Origin: Candidatus Geothermincola primus
GTDB taxonomy: Bacteria > Actinomycetota > Geothermincolia > Geothermincolales > Geothermincolaceae
Direction: 5' to 3'
Length of the DNA stretch: 34,385 nucleotides
Assembly (NCBI GenBank): GCA_015711725.1
Contig: JACVIX010000021.1
Span: 1-34,385 of the forward strand
The notes below the pieces were generated by a model. It was not told the origin of the DNA, did no database searches, and saw only the letters and a list, made by a program, of their open reading frames with translations. The position numbers were made by a program, and so were the translations under genes. Positions 16,133 through 24,835 of the stretch are shown piece by piece. Position 1 is the stretch's first letter. Each line of letters starts with the position of its first letter.

Positions 16133-16786
16133 ATGCCAAAACGTCTGGAATTGCTCAAGGTTCGCTATTACCAATGGTTGATGCGCCGGGCAGGCGTGGA
16201 TGTGGGGCCCCTGGTATGGATCTCCGCCCCGGCGGATGTAGCTCTATGCGGTCAATCCTCCTGTAAAATAGGAAACGGAACCTTCATCCCCACCTCTATT
16301 CAGATCAGAGGAAACGACCGGGGAAGGATCATCGTCGGCGAACGTTGCTGCATAGACACTTACGCTCGCCTCTTCGCGGCGAACGACGCTACCTTGCTCA
16401 TCGAGGATAACGTGGGCATCGGGCCCTTCAACATCATCAACGCCTTTGACGACTGCGTCATCGGGAAGAATACTATGTTCGGGCCCTATGTGAACATCAA
16501 CTGCGCCGACCACGGACTGGAACTAGGGGAGCCCATGCGTTATCAGAAAGGAACCTATGGCCCGGTGATCATCGGCGAAGACTGCTGGATAGCCTCCCAT
16601 GCGGTGATTCTCAAAGGCGTGACCGTGGGAAACGGAGCGGTGGTGGCGGCTGGAGCGGTGGTGACCAAAGATATCCCACCCTTCAGCATAGCCGCGGGAG
16701 TCCCCGCCCAGGTGATCGGCGATCGTAGGGAGTTGAAGAATCAATACATTCCCCTTTGGGAGGAATGCGAGAAGAATGAGGGGTAA
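16133..16786 (+). CDS. Left-handed beta-helix (hexapeptide repeat) acyltransferase
   Basis: 217 residues. From residue 35 onward the chain is a run of imperfect hexapeptide repeats, ending with VIIGEDCWIASHAVILKGV, TVGNGAVVAAGAVVTKDIPP and FSIAAGVPAQVIG, the signature of WbbJ/NodL/maltose-type O-acetyltransferases. The INCADHGLELG segment supplies the catalytic His expected in these enzymes. It most likely transfers an acetyl or other acyl group to a sugar in cell-envelope glycan or polysaccharide synthesis. Its stop is directly followed by the lipoprotein gene, so the two are probably co-transcribed, and a polyprenol-phosphate sugar transferase lies downstream. Confidence 0.85.
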   Translation: MPKRLELLKVRYYQWLMRRAGVDVGPLVWISAPADVALCGQSSCKIGNGTFIPTSIQIRGNDRGRIIVGERCCIDTYARLFAANDATLLIEDNVGIGPFNIINAFDDCVIGKNTMFGPYVNINCADHGLELGEPMRYQKGTYGPVIIGEDCWIASHAVILKGVTVGNGAVVAAGAVVTKDIPPFSIAAGVPAQVIGDRRELKNQYIPLWEECEKNEG

Positions 16787-16787
16787 C

Positions 16788-17312
16788 ATGGGTAAATTAG
16801 CTAAATCTATTTGCATGGCGACAACGGTCTGTCTCTTACTAGCTGTGGCGGGCTGCGGCCATGGTGAAGGCCCAGCGGAGGTGGTGAGCGAGTATATAGA
16901 AGCGGTAAACCATCATGATTTGGCCGCGGTATATGAACTGCTGGTTAACGAGGATCGAGAGAACTATCCAGAGGAACTGATACTTCAGGGGTTCCATCTT
17001 GCAGAGCACCAAGAAGAAGCGAAAAACCAACTCGGTGCTATACAATTATTCGGTGATACCGCTTCTGTGGAGATTATCACCATCTACCACGAAGGAATAT
17101 CCGTGCAGAAAATTATCCTCCGCAAAGAGGAAGGCCGATGGAAGATATCACTCTCAAGAACCATAGCGGAGGCCCTAAAGCAAAAAGAAGCGCAAGCACA
17201 TTCGGAAGGACATGAAGAGAGCCACGAAAAGCAAGATGAGCATGAGAGCGAACCGGGACATGAAGAGAGCCTAGAAGAGGGCCACGAGCAAAGCCCCCAA
17301 CATGGTCATTAG
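16788..17312 (+). CDS. Lipoprotein with NTF2-like domain and His/Glu-rich tail
   Basis: About 174 residues. A hydrophobic signal (ICMATTVCLLLAVAGC) with a VAGC lipobox predicts lipidation at the Cys and export. The next 100 residues (PAEVVSEYIEAVNHHDLAAVYELL, later GDTASVEIITIY and EGRWKISL) look like the small NTF2/DUF4878-type fold found in secreted lipoproteins. The last 35 residues are almost only Gly, His, Glu, Ser and Gln, with repeated GHEES units, which suggests metal-ion binding at the cell surface. ATG 16788 is preferred because GAGGGG sits just before it; an in-frame ATG at 16776 overlaps the acyltransferase end. Function beyond this is unknown. Confidence 0.7.
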   Translation: MGKLAKSICMATTVCLLLAVAGCGHGEGPAEVVSEYIEAVNHHDLAAVYELLVNEDRENYPEELILQGFHLAEHQEEAKNQLGAIQLFGDTASVEIITIYHEGISVQKIILRKEEGRWKISLSRTIAEALKQKEAQAHSEGHEESHEKQDEHESEPGHEESLEEGHEQSPQHGH

Positions 17313-17692
17313 AATTCTGCGAGTTCATATATACCCTGCCTAGTTTCAAAAACGGTGGCTCCTGTCGATAAACGCTGAAATTGTCACGAAAAACGTTCAG
17401 TGATAAACGGAGATATGCTAAGCGACTTAGGATGGCGCACCGTGAAAATCGCCGAGAAACAACGCCTGTCTCTTTATCTATCAGTATCTATCGGTGTCTC
17501 CCAATCCTCTTGGATAGATGCATTACCCCATAACGGAATCATTTGGAACCATAAATAATGGGGCGTCTCTTTTAATCTTCCACTTCGAGAATCAGTTACC
17601 CCCGCAGAAATCCTCGCGATTGTTTGAACCAGCGCACCCACTTCTATCCTCAAAATAAATAAAGTATAATATCGCCAATCGCTAGGAGAGGA
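17313..17692. other. 380-bp gene-free region
   Basis: No gene or notable repeat apart from the promoter candidate at 17642-17670. Confidence 0.5.
17642..17670 (+). promoter_or_regulatory. Candidate promoter of the glycosyltransferase gene
   Basis: TATAAT at 17665-17670 is a perfect -10 box; the hexamer 17 bases upstream (TTCTAT, 17642-17647) matches the -35 consensus poorly. The start codon lies 22 bases after the -10. Confidence 0.4.
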
Positions 17693-18430
17693 ATGGTTCT
17701 CATGCAAAAGATGAGTGAAATAGTGGTGATCATCCCCACCTATAACGAGAAAGAGAACGTGGAGCGCATCGTCAACGAGGTCTTATCACAGCCTCTTGAC
17801 ATATCGGTGCTGATAGTGGACGACAATTCACCCGACGGCACCGGCGAGATCGCCGATCGTCTGTCTGAGTCCGACCCTCGAGTCCATGTGCTCCACCGCG
17901 AGGGTAAACAGGGTCTGGGGACCGCCTATATAGCTGGGTTCCGTTATGCCCTAGAGCGTGGAGCCCAATACTGTTTCGAGATCGACGCAGACTTCTCTCA
18001 CGACGTAAAGGACATACCGCGTCTTTATGCCGCCGCCAGAAAAGCCGACGCAGCAATCGGATCCCGCTACGTCAAAGGGGGCGGCTGCGAGAACTGGAAA
18101 TTCTTCCGCTGGATGATCAGCCGGGGAGGAAACCTCTACACCAAGCTGGTGGCCCGCACCAAGACCGTGGACACCACCTCGGGTTTTCGCTGTTACTCCC
18201 GCCGGGTGCTGGAAGCGATAGACCTAGATCGCGTGGACGCCCGCGGTTATGCTTTTCAGATCGAAATGACCTTCGTCGCAGAAGCCTTGGGTTTTAATCT
18301 AGTGGAGGTACCTATCATCTTCACCGACCGTATGGGGGGCAAATCCAAGATGGACGCGGATATTTTTTGGGAAGGATTGAAAGTTGTGTGGAACCTGCGT
18401 AAGAAATACCGGGATTTACTCTCCAGATAG
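17693..18430 (+). CDS. Polyprenol (dolichol-type) monophosphate mannosyltransferase, GT2
   Basis: 245 residues. VVIIPTYNEKENVERIV opens the GT-A fold, VDDNSPDGT provides the first Asp motif, and EIDADFSHDVKDIPRL carries the DXD-type metal site; FRCYSRRVLE and the FTDRMGGKSKM stretch are typical of DPM1/Ppm1 enzymes that move mannose (or another hexose) from a nucleotide sugar onto a polyprenyl phosphate. No transmembrane segments are seen, as in the single-domain DPM1 type. AGGAGAGGA lies just before ATG 17693; ATG 17702 or 17711 would also be possible. The acyltransferase and lipoprotein upstream support a role in envelope glycoconjugates. Confidence 0.85.
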   Translation: MVLMQKMSEIVVIIPTYNEKENVERIVNEVLSQPLDISVLIVDDNSPDGTGEIADRLSESDPRVHVLHREGKQGLGTAYIAGFRYALERGAQYCFEIDADFSHDVKDIPRLYAAARKADAAIGSRYVKGGGCENWKFFRWMISRGGNLYTKLVARTKTVDTTSGFRCYSRRVLEAIDLDRVDARGYAFQIEMTFVAEALGFNLVEVPIIFTDRMGGKSKMDADIFWEGLKVVWNLRKKYRDLLSR

Positions 18431-18705
18431 ACCAACGTCGATGGGACAGCTATTTTCTCCTCGTGAATTCTTTCTCTTTGGAAACGATAAGAAGGCGAGT
18501 CTTAGATTATTATTACACTATGTTATTTTACTCTTTATCGCTTTTACTCTTCGCCCATTCTTCACCAAGCCAGCAGCAACTCGAGTAAAATTGTCGATAC
18601 TATCAGATGGTCGCATTACCATGGAAAACGATAGGGGGGCGTAAATGCACATATACACTTCTTCTTGTCCAGGGGGGAATCCACTTCCGCTTCCCCACCC
18701 TTCTA

Positions 18706-20058
18706 TCAAGCCAATTCCTCCGAATAGAGCCTGATTTGATGAGGACCTTCCCTTCTTGCCGCTTCCAGTGCTTTCATGGCATTCTCCAACAACATCTCCT
18801 CGCTGTCCGCGTTGGCTGGAAAGGAAGATATACCAATACACACGGTAAGCTGCTCAAACTTCTTCTTCTCCCTGGTGGGAAAGGGATATTCGGAAATAAC
18901 CCTGCGCAATCTTTCCGCCAAGCGCATGGCTCCCAGACGGCGCGTCTCCGGCAGAAGAATGGCGAAATGATAGTTCCCATAGCGGGCGGGCACGTCCACC
19001 TCCCGGGTGTTCTTGAGAATGATGTTTCCTAAATCGGAGATAGCTAACTCCCCTATAATATCCCCATGCTTTCTGAGATAATCCTCAAGCCCGTCCACCT
19101 CCATCATCAGCAGACAGAGATTCAGGCTGTAACGGCGGGCTCTGCCTACCTCATCGCATAATCTCTGCTTGAAGTAACTCTCGTTAAACAGGTCGCTTAC
19201 CGTATCCCGGATAGTACTTTTGTCCAGATCGCTGTAGAGCCGCGCCACATATAGGGAGGCGCAAGCCTGAATGGCGGCGGTGGAAATCACCCCCAGATCC
19301 CTGGCGGAGAAGTTCTCGCCGGCTCTTCTCGCCAGCATAATCGCGCCCATGTTGCTACCCCCTGTCAGCAGGGGAACCGCTACGATATATCGCATGCCCA
19401 TTTTCTTAATAAAATCCCCACCCGCATACTCACCAGGCACCACCTCCATCAAGAAGCTACGTTTCTTCTCCATCAAGGGTTGCAATAAAGAACCTTCGAT
19501 TTTGAAAGTGGTGCCCACGAAATTATCTGCACCCTTGCCTTTTGCGATCTGCAGAACTAGCTCGTCTGGCATCTCACCCCGTAGGAAGAGATAACCTAGA
19601 TCCGCATGGCATGCGGAGGTGGCCTGCTCCAATATCTCCCCCATTTTGGGAAAAGCGTCGGAATAAGCCTCGAAAACTCTAACCTTCCCGCTTATTTCGG
19701 TCATCGACCTAAGCATCTCCTCCAGCTCTTCCTCGGCCATTCCATTTCCTCTTAATAAAACCTTGAAGAGAGTGCGCATAGGACTGTTTCTTCCGATGTA
19801 CACTACCTCCCCTTCGAACTCTTCTCGCTCTTTATTCTTGAGATTTTTCGTCGCGATGAGCAGATGAGCGCCGCCCTTCTCTTTTAAGGATTTGAGGTCC
19901 GATAACGTATTGGGCCGCTTCAGTCTGGAGTTCCATTTCTTCTCCAGATCCTTTTCCACCCAGCCCACCACCTCGATCTGGCCCCCGAAGCCTAACAGAC
20001 TTTCGTAGATATTTACGGCTAGCTGGTCGAAACCGTAAAACGCAACCCTCATTGCCAT
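18706..20058 (-). CDS. GAF plus degenerate GGDEF signalling protein with Rossmann-like N-terminus
   Basis: 450 residues, no membrane helix. Residues 1-90 (VAFYGFDQLAVNIYESLLGF, then EVVGWVEKD) look like a nucleotide- or ligand-binding Rossmann-type domain; a GAF domain follows at roughly 125-275, and a diguanylate cyclase fold at 280-447. In the latter the GG(D/E)EF signature reads GNYHF at residues 361-365 (ARYGNYHFAILLP), so cyclase activity should be lost while the fold (LAERLRRVI, LTVCIGISSFP) is kept. Such proteins may bind GTP or c-di-GMP, or act as sensors. ATG 20052 is an alternative start with a better spaced AAAAGG. It is monocistronic and leftward. Confidence 0.78.
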   Translation of the reverse strand: MAMRVAFYGFDQLAVNIYESLLGFGGQIEVVGWVEKDLEKKWNSRLKRPNTLSDLKSLKEKGGAHLLIATKNLKNKEREEFEGEVVYIGRNSPMRTLFKVLLRGNGMAEEELEEMLRSMTEISGKVRVFEAYSDAFPKMGEILEQATSACHADLGYLFLRGEMPDELVLQIAKGKGADNFVGTTFKIEGSLLQPLMEKKRSFLMEVVPGEYAGGDFIKKMGMRYIVAVPLLTGGSNMGAIMLARRAGENFSARDLGVISTAAIQACASLYVARLYSDLDKSTIRDTVSDLFNESYFKQRLCDEVGRARRYSLNLCLLMMEVDGLEDYLRKHGDIIGELAISDLGNIILKNTREVDVPARYGNYHFAILLPETRRLGAMRLAERLRRVISEYPFPTREKKKFEQLTVCIGISSFPANADSEEMLLENAMKALEAARREGPHQIRLYSEELA

Positions 20059-20163
20059 CCTTTTTCAAACCCCCCTATGGAATGAGCGAATATCTCAATC
20101 TGTAAAAAACTTTCACTTTGAAAAAACCTTGTCACAACTCATTATTTATATTTTAATATTTGC

Positions 20164-20577
20164 ATCGTCATTAATACAGAATGCCCTTACAACAACTTTC
20201 ATTCCAATCGGCTCAGCTTGCTATATCCGCGCAAAAGTTTTACTTGTTCCCGCTCAGATAATTTCCTTAGTCCGGTAGATGCCATCCTTGAGCGATAAAT
20301 GGAAATCGGGCTTGCGCTCAGCCGCGACACTAATAAAGAGAGGGAAGAAGCGATAGCAAGATATTTCGTATCCTAATTTAACACAGAATGACCTAGCAAC
20401 CACTTCATTTCCAATCCGCACCTGTTACTTTATCTGTGAGCAAGCTCTACACATTCTCGCTTAGATAATTTTCTTGCTCCCGTAGGTCTCATCCTTGAGC
20501 GATAAATGGAAATCGGGCTTGCGCTCAGCCGCGACACTAATAAAGAGAGGGAAGAAGCGATAGCAAGATATTTCGTA
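20164..20577. repeat. Two tandem copies of a 207-bp unit, last 88 bp identical
   Basis: Unit 1 (20164-20370) and unit 2 (20371-20577) align without gaps at an offset of 207. The first part is only about two-thirds identical by eye, whereas 20283-20370 and 20490-20577 are identical over all 88 bases. The conserved part can form a TGAGCG/CGCTCA stem (20289-20294 with 20315-20320). It lies downstream of the RLP gene and upstream of the GAF-GGDEF gene. Confidence 0.9.
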
Positions 20578-20984
20578 AACTAATCCTTTATGGAAAACTT
20601 AGACTGTGTACTTTCTCGCCAACATATCAACGCTTAATCGTTCTTGAAGGACTCAGCGGTAGTGGGGGATCCGGAAATAAAAAGGAGTGGTTAAGATCTT
20701 ATATATTTTACATAATGAAAAATATTGATGACGACATTGATCAAAAGCGCCGCTTTAACCAGAGCCACAATCTATACAAATAGGCCATTCCCCATACCTT
20801 TGAATGGAATGTGATACCGCAGCCATAGGCTCAGGGTCTATTAGAGGGTTGGGAGTCATAGGGCGGAATACGTAATACTTTTTACCGTAAATCCTTACAA
20901 ATCGGCTTCGCGCCAAGAAACGCAGACGCTAGGCGCGTTTGGAAAATTGCACCTTCAGCGCGTGAATGAGGCGGAGAATTCATG

Positions 20985-21022
20985 AAAAGAGCGGGGAAGC
21001 AATTCCTCCCCGCTCCATTTTT
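20985..21022 (-). terminator. Intrinsic terminator of the kinase-RLP operon (bidirectional)
   Basis: GAGCGGGGA (20989-20997) and TCCCCGCTC (21007-21015) give a 9-bp GC-rich stem with a 9-base loop. On the minus strand it is followed by TTTT; on the plus strand by a run of seven T, so it can stop transcription both ways. It lies about 25 bases after the RLP stop. Confidence 0.8.
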
Positions 21023-21040
21023 TTCAATCGCCCAATATCG

Positions 21041-22342
21041 CTACGCTTTGGTCTCCTCAAAAATGCCGGTCCAGAGGCCTAGAGCCACGGCAAGCTCCTT
21101 ATGGTCCTTGGCATATTCCTCCAATGATACGTTCTGCATGGTGGCGTCAATCGCTTGGCGGAAAGCTCTGGCTCCAGCGGTGGGTCCCATAGGATGAGCG
21201 TGGATGCCTCCTCCGGAACCGATCATGATATCTTTGCCCAGGTCGGCGACGCAAGTTGGGACCATCTGCGGAGTGATACCCCCGGAAGGCATGGGCATGC
21301 TAGGTTTTATGTTATGCATGGGATAGGTCATGGTATCCGCGGTGACCAGATAACGGTCCTTCAGATAAGGAGCTTTGCCATAAGGCGCAGGAAAAACGAT
21401 GATGTCCGCGCCCGCCAGACGGGGCAATTTCGCCAGCACCAAGTGGGAAGAGATACCCGAGTAATGAGACTCATAGAGCGCGCCCGCGCAGTCCATGTGG
21501 GCTAGAATGGGTACGTTTATCTCGGGATCCTCCGCCAGGGCCTGCAGGGCGGGAAGCCCCACCGCCAGATAATTGACCATGATGGCATTGGCGCCCGCGT
21601 CCACCGCGCGCTTGGCGGTCTCGAACATCTTGGGCACGCTGTCGCTAACATTCACGGTGTAGAGGGTATGTTCGCCGGTCTCCTCGTAGACTTTTTTCTC
21701 AAGCTCCATGTAGGCGCGCACCCGGTCTTCCACCCGATTGAAAGACATATCCGCGATGAGCTCGTCATCCTTGATCACGTCGCATCCTCCTAGAGCCACC
21801 TCATAGAAGAGTTTCGCCCCCACCTCGCAAGGATATCCTGTGCAGGGCTTGGTCATGTTGTTGATAAGCGGGCGGTCTTTCACGCCTAATAAATCCTGGA
21901 CCCCTTCGATGCCGAATTTAGGTCCCTTGAACCCATCGGTGTAGATCTTGGGAAGGTAGATGTCCAATAGCTTGATCTTGCCTCCCATGGAGATGTTTCC
22001 CACCACCGCGGTGAGCAGCATGGGAATCTGGCTCTCGATGTTGCGGTAGGGAAAGGCTATCTGCACTATATAAGTGCGTTCCTCCACCTCCTTGGGCACC
22101 TCGAATTCGTACTGGGGCACCTCGTAGATACCGATTACCTTGGCCACGTGTTTCGCCCTGACCTCGGGGGTCTCCCCCGGAACAGGGGTCCAAGTTCCCG
22201 TGGACTGTTCCACCGCCAAGAATGGGGCCATGTAGTACATGATCATATCCCGCGGCACTTGGGCGTAATAGGTTGCCACGATCTGATCCCCGTAATCGAT
22301 CCCCTCGGGCAGGGCCCTGGGCTCAGCCTCAAAATACTTCAT
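21041..22342 (-). CDS. RuBisCO-like protein (form IV)
   Basis: 433 residues aligning along the RuBisCO large subunit. By motif comparison the following are kept: Glu45/Thr50/Trp51 (VEQSTGTWT), Asn116 (VVGN), Lys165 (MTKP), the carbamylation Lys191 with Asp193 and Glu194 (VIKDDE), His282, Lys323 (YGK), the SGG at 353-355 and GGG at 377-379. Replaced are the second Lys of the KPK motif (Cys167), the Arg after the catalytic His (Met283) and the substrate-phosphate His of DHIHSG (DIIVFP here). It therefore should bind a phosphorylated sugar enediol but is unlikely to fix CO2. Known RLPs act as enolases, isomerases or decarboxylases. It is transcribed behind the FGGY kinase (21-base gap) and has an AGGAGG ribosome site. 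The exact reaction is unknown. Confidence 0.88.
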   Translation of the reverse strand: MKYFEAEPRALPEGIDYGDQIVATYYAQVPRDMIMYYMAPFLAVEQSTGTWTPVPGETPEVRAKHVAKVIGIYEVPQYEFEVPKEVEERTYIVQIAFPYRNIESQIPMLLTAVVGNISMGGKIKLLDIYLPKIYTDGFKGPKFGIEGVQDLLGVKDRPLINNMTKPCTGYPCEVGAKLFYEVALGGCDVIKDDELIADMSFNRVEDRVRAYMELEKKVYEETGEHTLYTVNVSDSVPKMFETAKRAVDAGANAIMVNYLAVGLPALQALAEDPEINVPILAHMDCAGALYESHYSGISSHLVLAKLPRLAGADIIVFPAPYGKAPYLKDRYLVTADTMTYPMHNIKPSMPMPSGGITPQMVPTCVADLGKDIMIGSGGGIHAHPMGPTAGARAFRQAIDATMQNVSLEEYAKDHKELAVALGLWTGIFEETKA

Positions 22343-22363
22343 CTCTCACTCCTCCTTTACTGG

Positions 22364-23899
22364 TCATGCCGGTTCGTTTATCTCTCGATAAACGCCGGAA
22401 AGCTTCCTGTAAATCTTCTTGAAAGTCTCAAAGAGTTCCCCATAAATGGCTCGCTTTCCACTGTCGGGATGATAAGCCTTCCTCACTTTGACCACATTTT
22501 TCAAATCTTTGTAATTGTTATATACGTTTAACGCCACGGCCACCGCCAGCGCGCAACCAACCGCTCCCGCTTCTTGGGAATATTCCACCGCCTCCACGGT
22601 GTGGCCAGTCACATCGGATAGAATCTGCATCCAGATATCGCTGCGCGCACCTCCTCCGATAGCCCTTACCGGGTTACAGGAATAACCAGCGTTTTTTACC
22701 GCCTCCAGCAGCCAGCGGAAGTTGAGTGCCACTCCCTCATAGACCGCCCTTAATATATCCTCGCGCGTGCTCTCCAAGCTGATATTCAAAAAAGCGCCAC
22801 GCAAGGTGGTGTCGGTCACCGGAGATCTTTCCCCGAACATCCAAGGGGTAAAGATTAACTTCCGAGAACCCGGGGGGACTTTCTCCACGACTTCGTCCAA
22901 CACGGCGAAGATCTCCATCTCTTCTTTAGCCCTTTTCCATTCCTCTTCTTTCCCAAACTGCTCCGCGAACCATTTTAAACATGCTCCCGCGGTCTCCGTC
23001 TCCCCTATCATGAGAAAGCTTGCTGGATCGGCGGAAGCGATGGAAGCGATCCCATACTTAGAGAGGGAACGCGGTTTAGGCGTGCTGATACATAGCCATC
23101 CCGAGGTACCTATATAGATATGGCAGTCCCCGTCATCAAGCGCCCCCGATCCGGTGGCTGCGCTGGGCACGTCCCCCATGCCAGCGATCACGGGAGTTCC
23201 CGCGCTTAATCCCATATCTTCCGCCGCCTTGTCGGTGAGCACCCCGGCGATATCTATGGACCTCTTCACCGGGGGCAATTTTTCCAGTGGAATCTTCAAT
23301 ACCCGGGCGAAAAGCGGGGACCAGTCACGGGTTTTGTTGTCCAGCAGCCCGGTGGTCGCCGCATTGGTCTGATCCACAATCATATTACCGGTCGCGCGAT
23401 AAACCAGATAGCCACAGACATCTAAAATCTTATGGGTCGCCTCAAAGATCTCCGGTTCCTCCTCGCGCAGCCACTGGATCTTGCAGACCACATCCTTGCC
23501 CGAAGGGACCGCTCCCGCCAATTTGGCCACCACCTTTTCCCCGCCCAGGCGTCTGACCAGCCTGGTTGCTTGCTCCTCCGCCCGGCAGTCTAGCCATATG
23601 ATGGAAGGCCTCAACGTTTCTCCACCTTTATCCACCGGGACCACTCCTAGCATCTGGGTGGCGAACCCGATCCCCATGACCTCTTTGGGATTGATCTGGT
23701 TTTCCTCCACCAGTTTGCGAGTGGAGGCACATACAGCATCCCACCAATCCTCCGGATTCTGCTCCGCCCATCCCGGCCTGCAATAATCGGTTTCATAGGG
23801 CTCGAAACGATAGGCGATAATCTTTCCAGCGGTGTCGGTGAGCACCGCCTTGCTCCCTCCGGTCCCCACGTCGTAGCTGACAATGAATTTTCCGCTCAT
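22364..23899 (-). CDS. FGGY-family carbohydrate kinase (xylulokinase-like)
   Basis: 511 residues, normal family length. The N-terminal phosphate loop reads VSYDVGTGGSKAVLTD, the catalytic Asp is in AGMGDVPSAATGSGA (about residue 243), and the second ATP-binding region appears as YIGTSGWL and RAIGGGARSDIWMQ-LSDV. The WAEQNPEDWWDAV and WLDCRAEEQ stretches are closest to xylulokinases; the substrate is probably a ketose or related polyol. ATG 23899 is chosen over the adjacent TTG 23902 because GGGGG is better placed. It is the first gene of the kinase-RLP pair and lies 300 bases downstream of a TetR regulator, which may control it. Confidence 0.88.
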   Translation of the reverse strand: MSGKFIVSYDVGTGGSKAVLTDTAGKIIAYRFEPYETDYCRPGWAEQNPEDWWDAVCASTRKLVEENQINPKEVMGIGFATQMLGVVPVDKGGETLRPSIIWLDCRAEEQATRLVRRLGGEKVVAKLAGAVPSGKDVVCKIQWLREEEPEIFEATHKILDVCGYLVYRATGNMIVDQTNAATTGLLDNKTRDWSPLFARVLKIPLEKLPPVKRSIDIAGVLTDKAAEDMGLSAGTPVIAGMGDVPSAATGSGALDDGDCHIYIGTSGWLCISTPKPRSLSKYGIASIASADPASFLMIGETETAGACLKWFAEQFGKEEEWKRAKEEMEIFAVLDEVVEKVPPGSRKLIFTPWMFGERSPVTDTTLRGAFLNISLESTREDILRAVYEGVALNFRWLLEAVKNAGYSCNPVRAIGGGARSDIWMQILSDVTGHTVEAVEYSQEAGAVGCALAVAVALNVYNNYKDLKNVVKVRKAYHPDSGKRAIYGELFETFKKIYRKLSGVYREINEPA

Positions 23900-24199
23900 C
23901 AACGCCCCCTCATTTTATCCGATTCGTTCCAAAAAACATCTGATAAGCTCTCCATCAGCCGAAAAGGACTTCAGCATTTTCTCAAGGGACACTCTACTCA
24001 TGCTTATACCCATATAAAACTATGTTTATGGCTTCGCTCCTCCGATCAACGCTCCCGAACCCATAGCAGCGATTGTAAATTTCCGCAGTTACGCAAGAAT
24101 CCCAGGAAGACCTCTTTTTATCGTTATGGTTATTTCCTTCACGGACAACGAGGTTACTCACCAAGCACTCCCATCGCTATCATTACAAAATGTCAATAA

Positions 24200-24835
24200 T
24201 TAAACAATTTTATTCATTCCTAGCTTTTGGAAACTTTTCAGCATTTCCAGAGCTAACCCCATGCCTTTACGAAGATCGAAAGCCTGGGAATCCTCCAACC
24301 ACTGGATCTCCATCCCTTCCACCAATCCAAGCAGCATGCAGGAGAGGTAATAAGCATCGAAGGGTGGGAAAACACCTTCCTCGATTCCCTGAGAAATTAT
24401 CCTTTTAAGCTCTTGCTTGGTCTGTTGTATATATTTGTACAGCTCTTCCACGTACTGGGGAGAAAAAGTCTCCAATTCCTCCGCTCGCATCTTCCAGGAG
24501 AGCTTGCAAAAGTCCCGGTCGCGGTAGTACAGCTCCACGATCTCCTCTCCCAGCCAGGTAAGCTTATCCAGCGCGCTCCCATTTCTTTTAGACGCCTCGC
24601 CGACCAACCGAAGGAACTCCTCGTGCATCTCCCTGATCAAAGCGAAATAAAGTTCCTCCTTTGATTTCCAATACCAATAGAGAGTGCCTTTACCAAAACC
24701 CGCCTCTAAAGCTATCTCCTGCATGGTGGCTTTATGGTAACCTTTGGAGGAAAAGACTCTGAGCGCTGCTCGCTTGAAAGCCGTTTCCCGTTCATCCTTG
24801 AGGGGATTTTTACGTAATCCCAGTGTCTTGGCCAT
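24200..24835 (-). CDS. TetR/AcrR-family transcriptional regulator
   Basis: 211 residues. Residues 15-65 form the usual DNA-binding domain: RETAFKRAALRVFSSKGYHKATMQEIALEAGFGKGTLYWYWKSKEELYFAL, with a helix-turn-helix of TMQEIALEAGFGKGTLYWYW. The remaining helices make the ligand-binding and dimer domain. ATG 24835 follows AGGAG. It has a promoter overlapped by an operator-like palindrome (24855-24872), so it should repress itself. It is transcribed in the same direction as, and just upstream of, the kinase-RLP genes; the ligand is unknown but could be the substrate of that pathway or a fatty/aromatic compound as for many family members. Confidence 0.92.
   Translation of the reverse strand: MAKTLGLRKNPLKDERETAFKRAALRVFSSKGYHKATMQEIALEAGFGKGTLYWYWKSKEELYFALIREMHEEFLRLVGEASKRNGSALDKLTWLGEEIVELYYRDRDFCKLSWKMRAEELETFSPQYVEELYKYIQQTKQELKRIISQGIEEGVFPPFDAYYLSCMLLGLVEGMEIQWLEDSQAFDLRKGMGLALEMLKSFQKLGMNKIV

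Larger units (their letters stand above)
20059..21040. other. 982-bp gene-free region with a 207-bp tandem repeat
   Basis: Holds the tandem repeat at 20164-20577 and the terminator at 20985-21022. No coding region is supported. Confidence 0.6.

Noticed and set aside
21041-22342. Genuine CO2-fixing RuBisCO (form III)
   Set aside because: The second Lys of the KPK motif, the Arg after the catalytic His, and the DHIHSG motif are replaced, although the Lys-Asp-Glu metal triad is kept.
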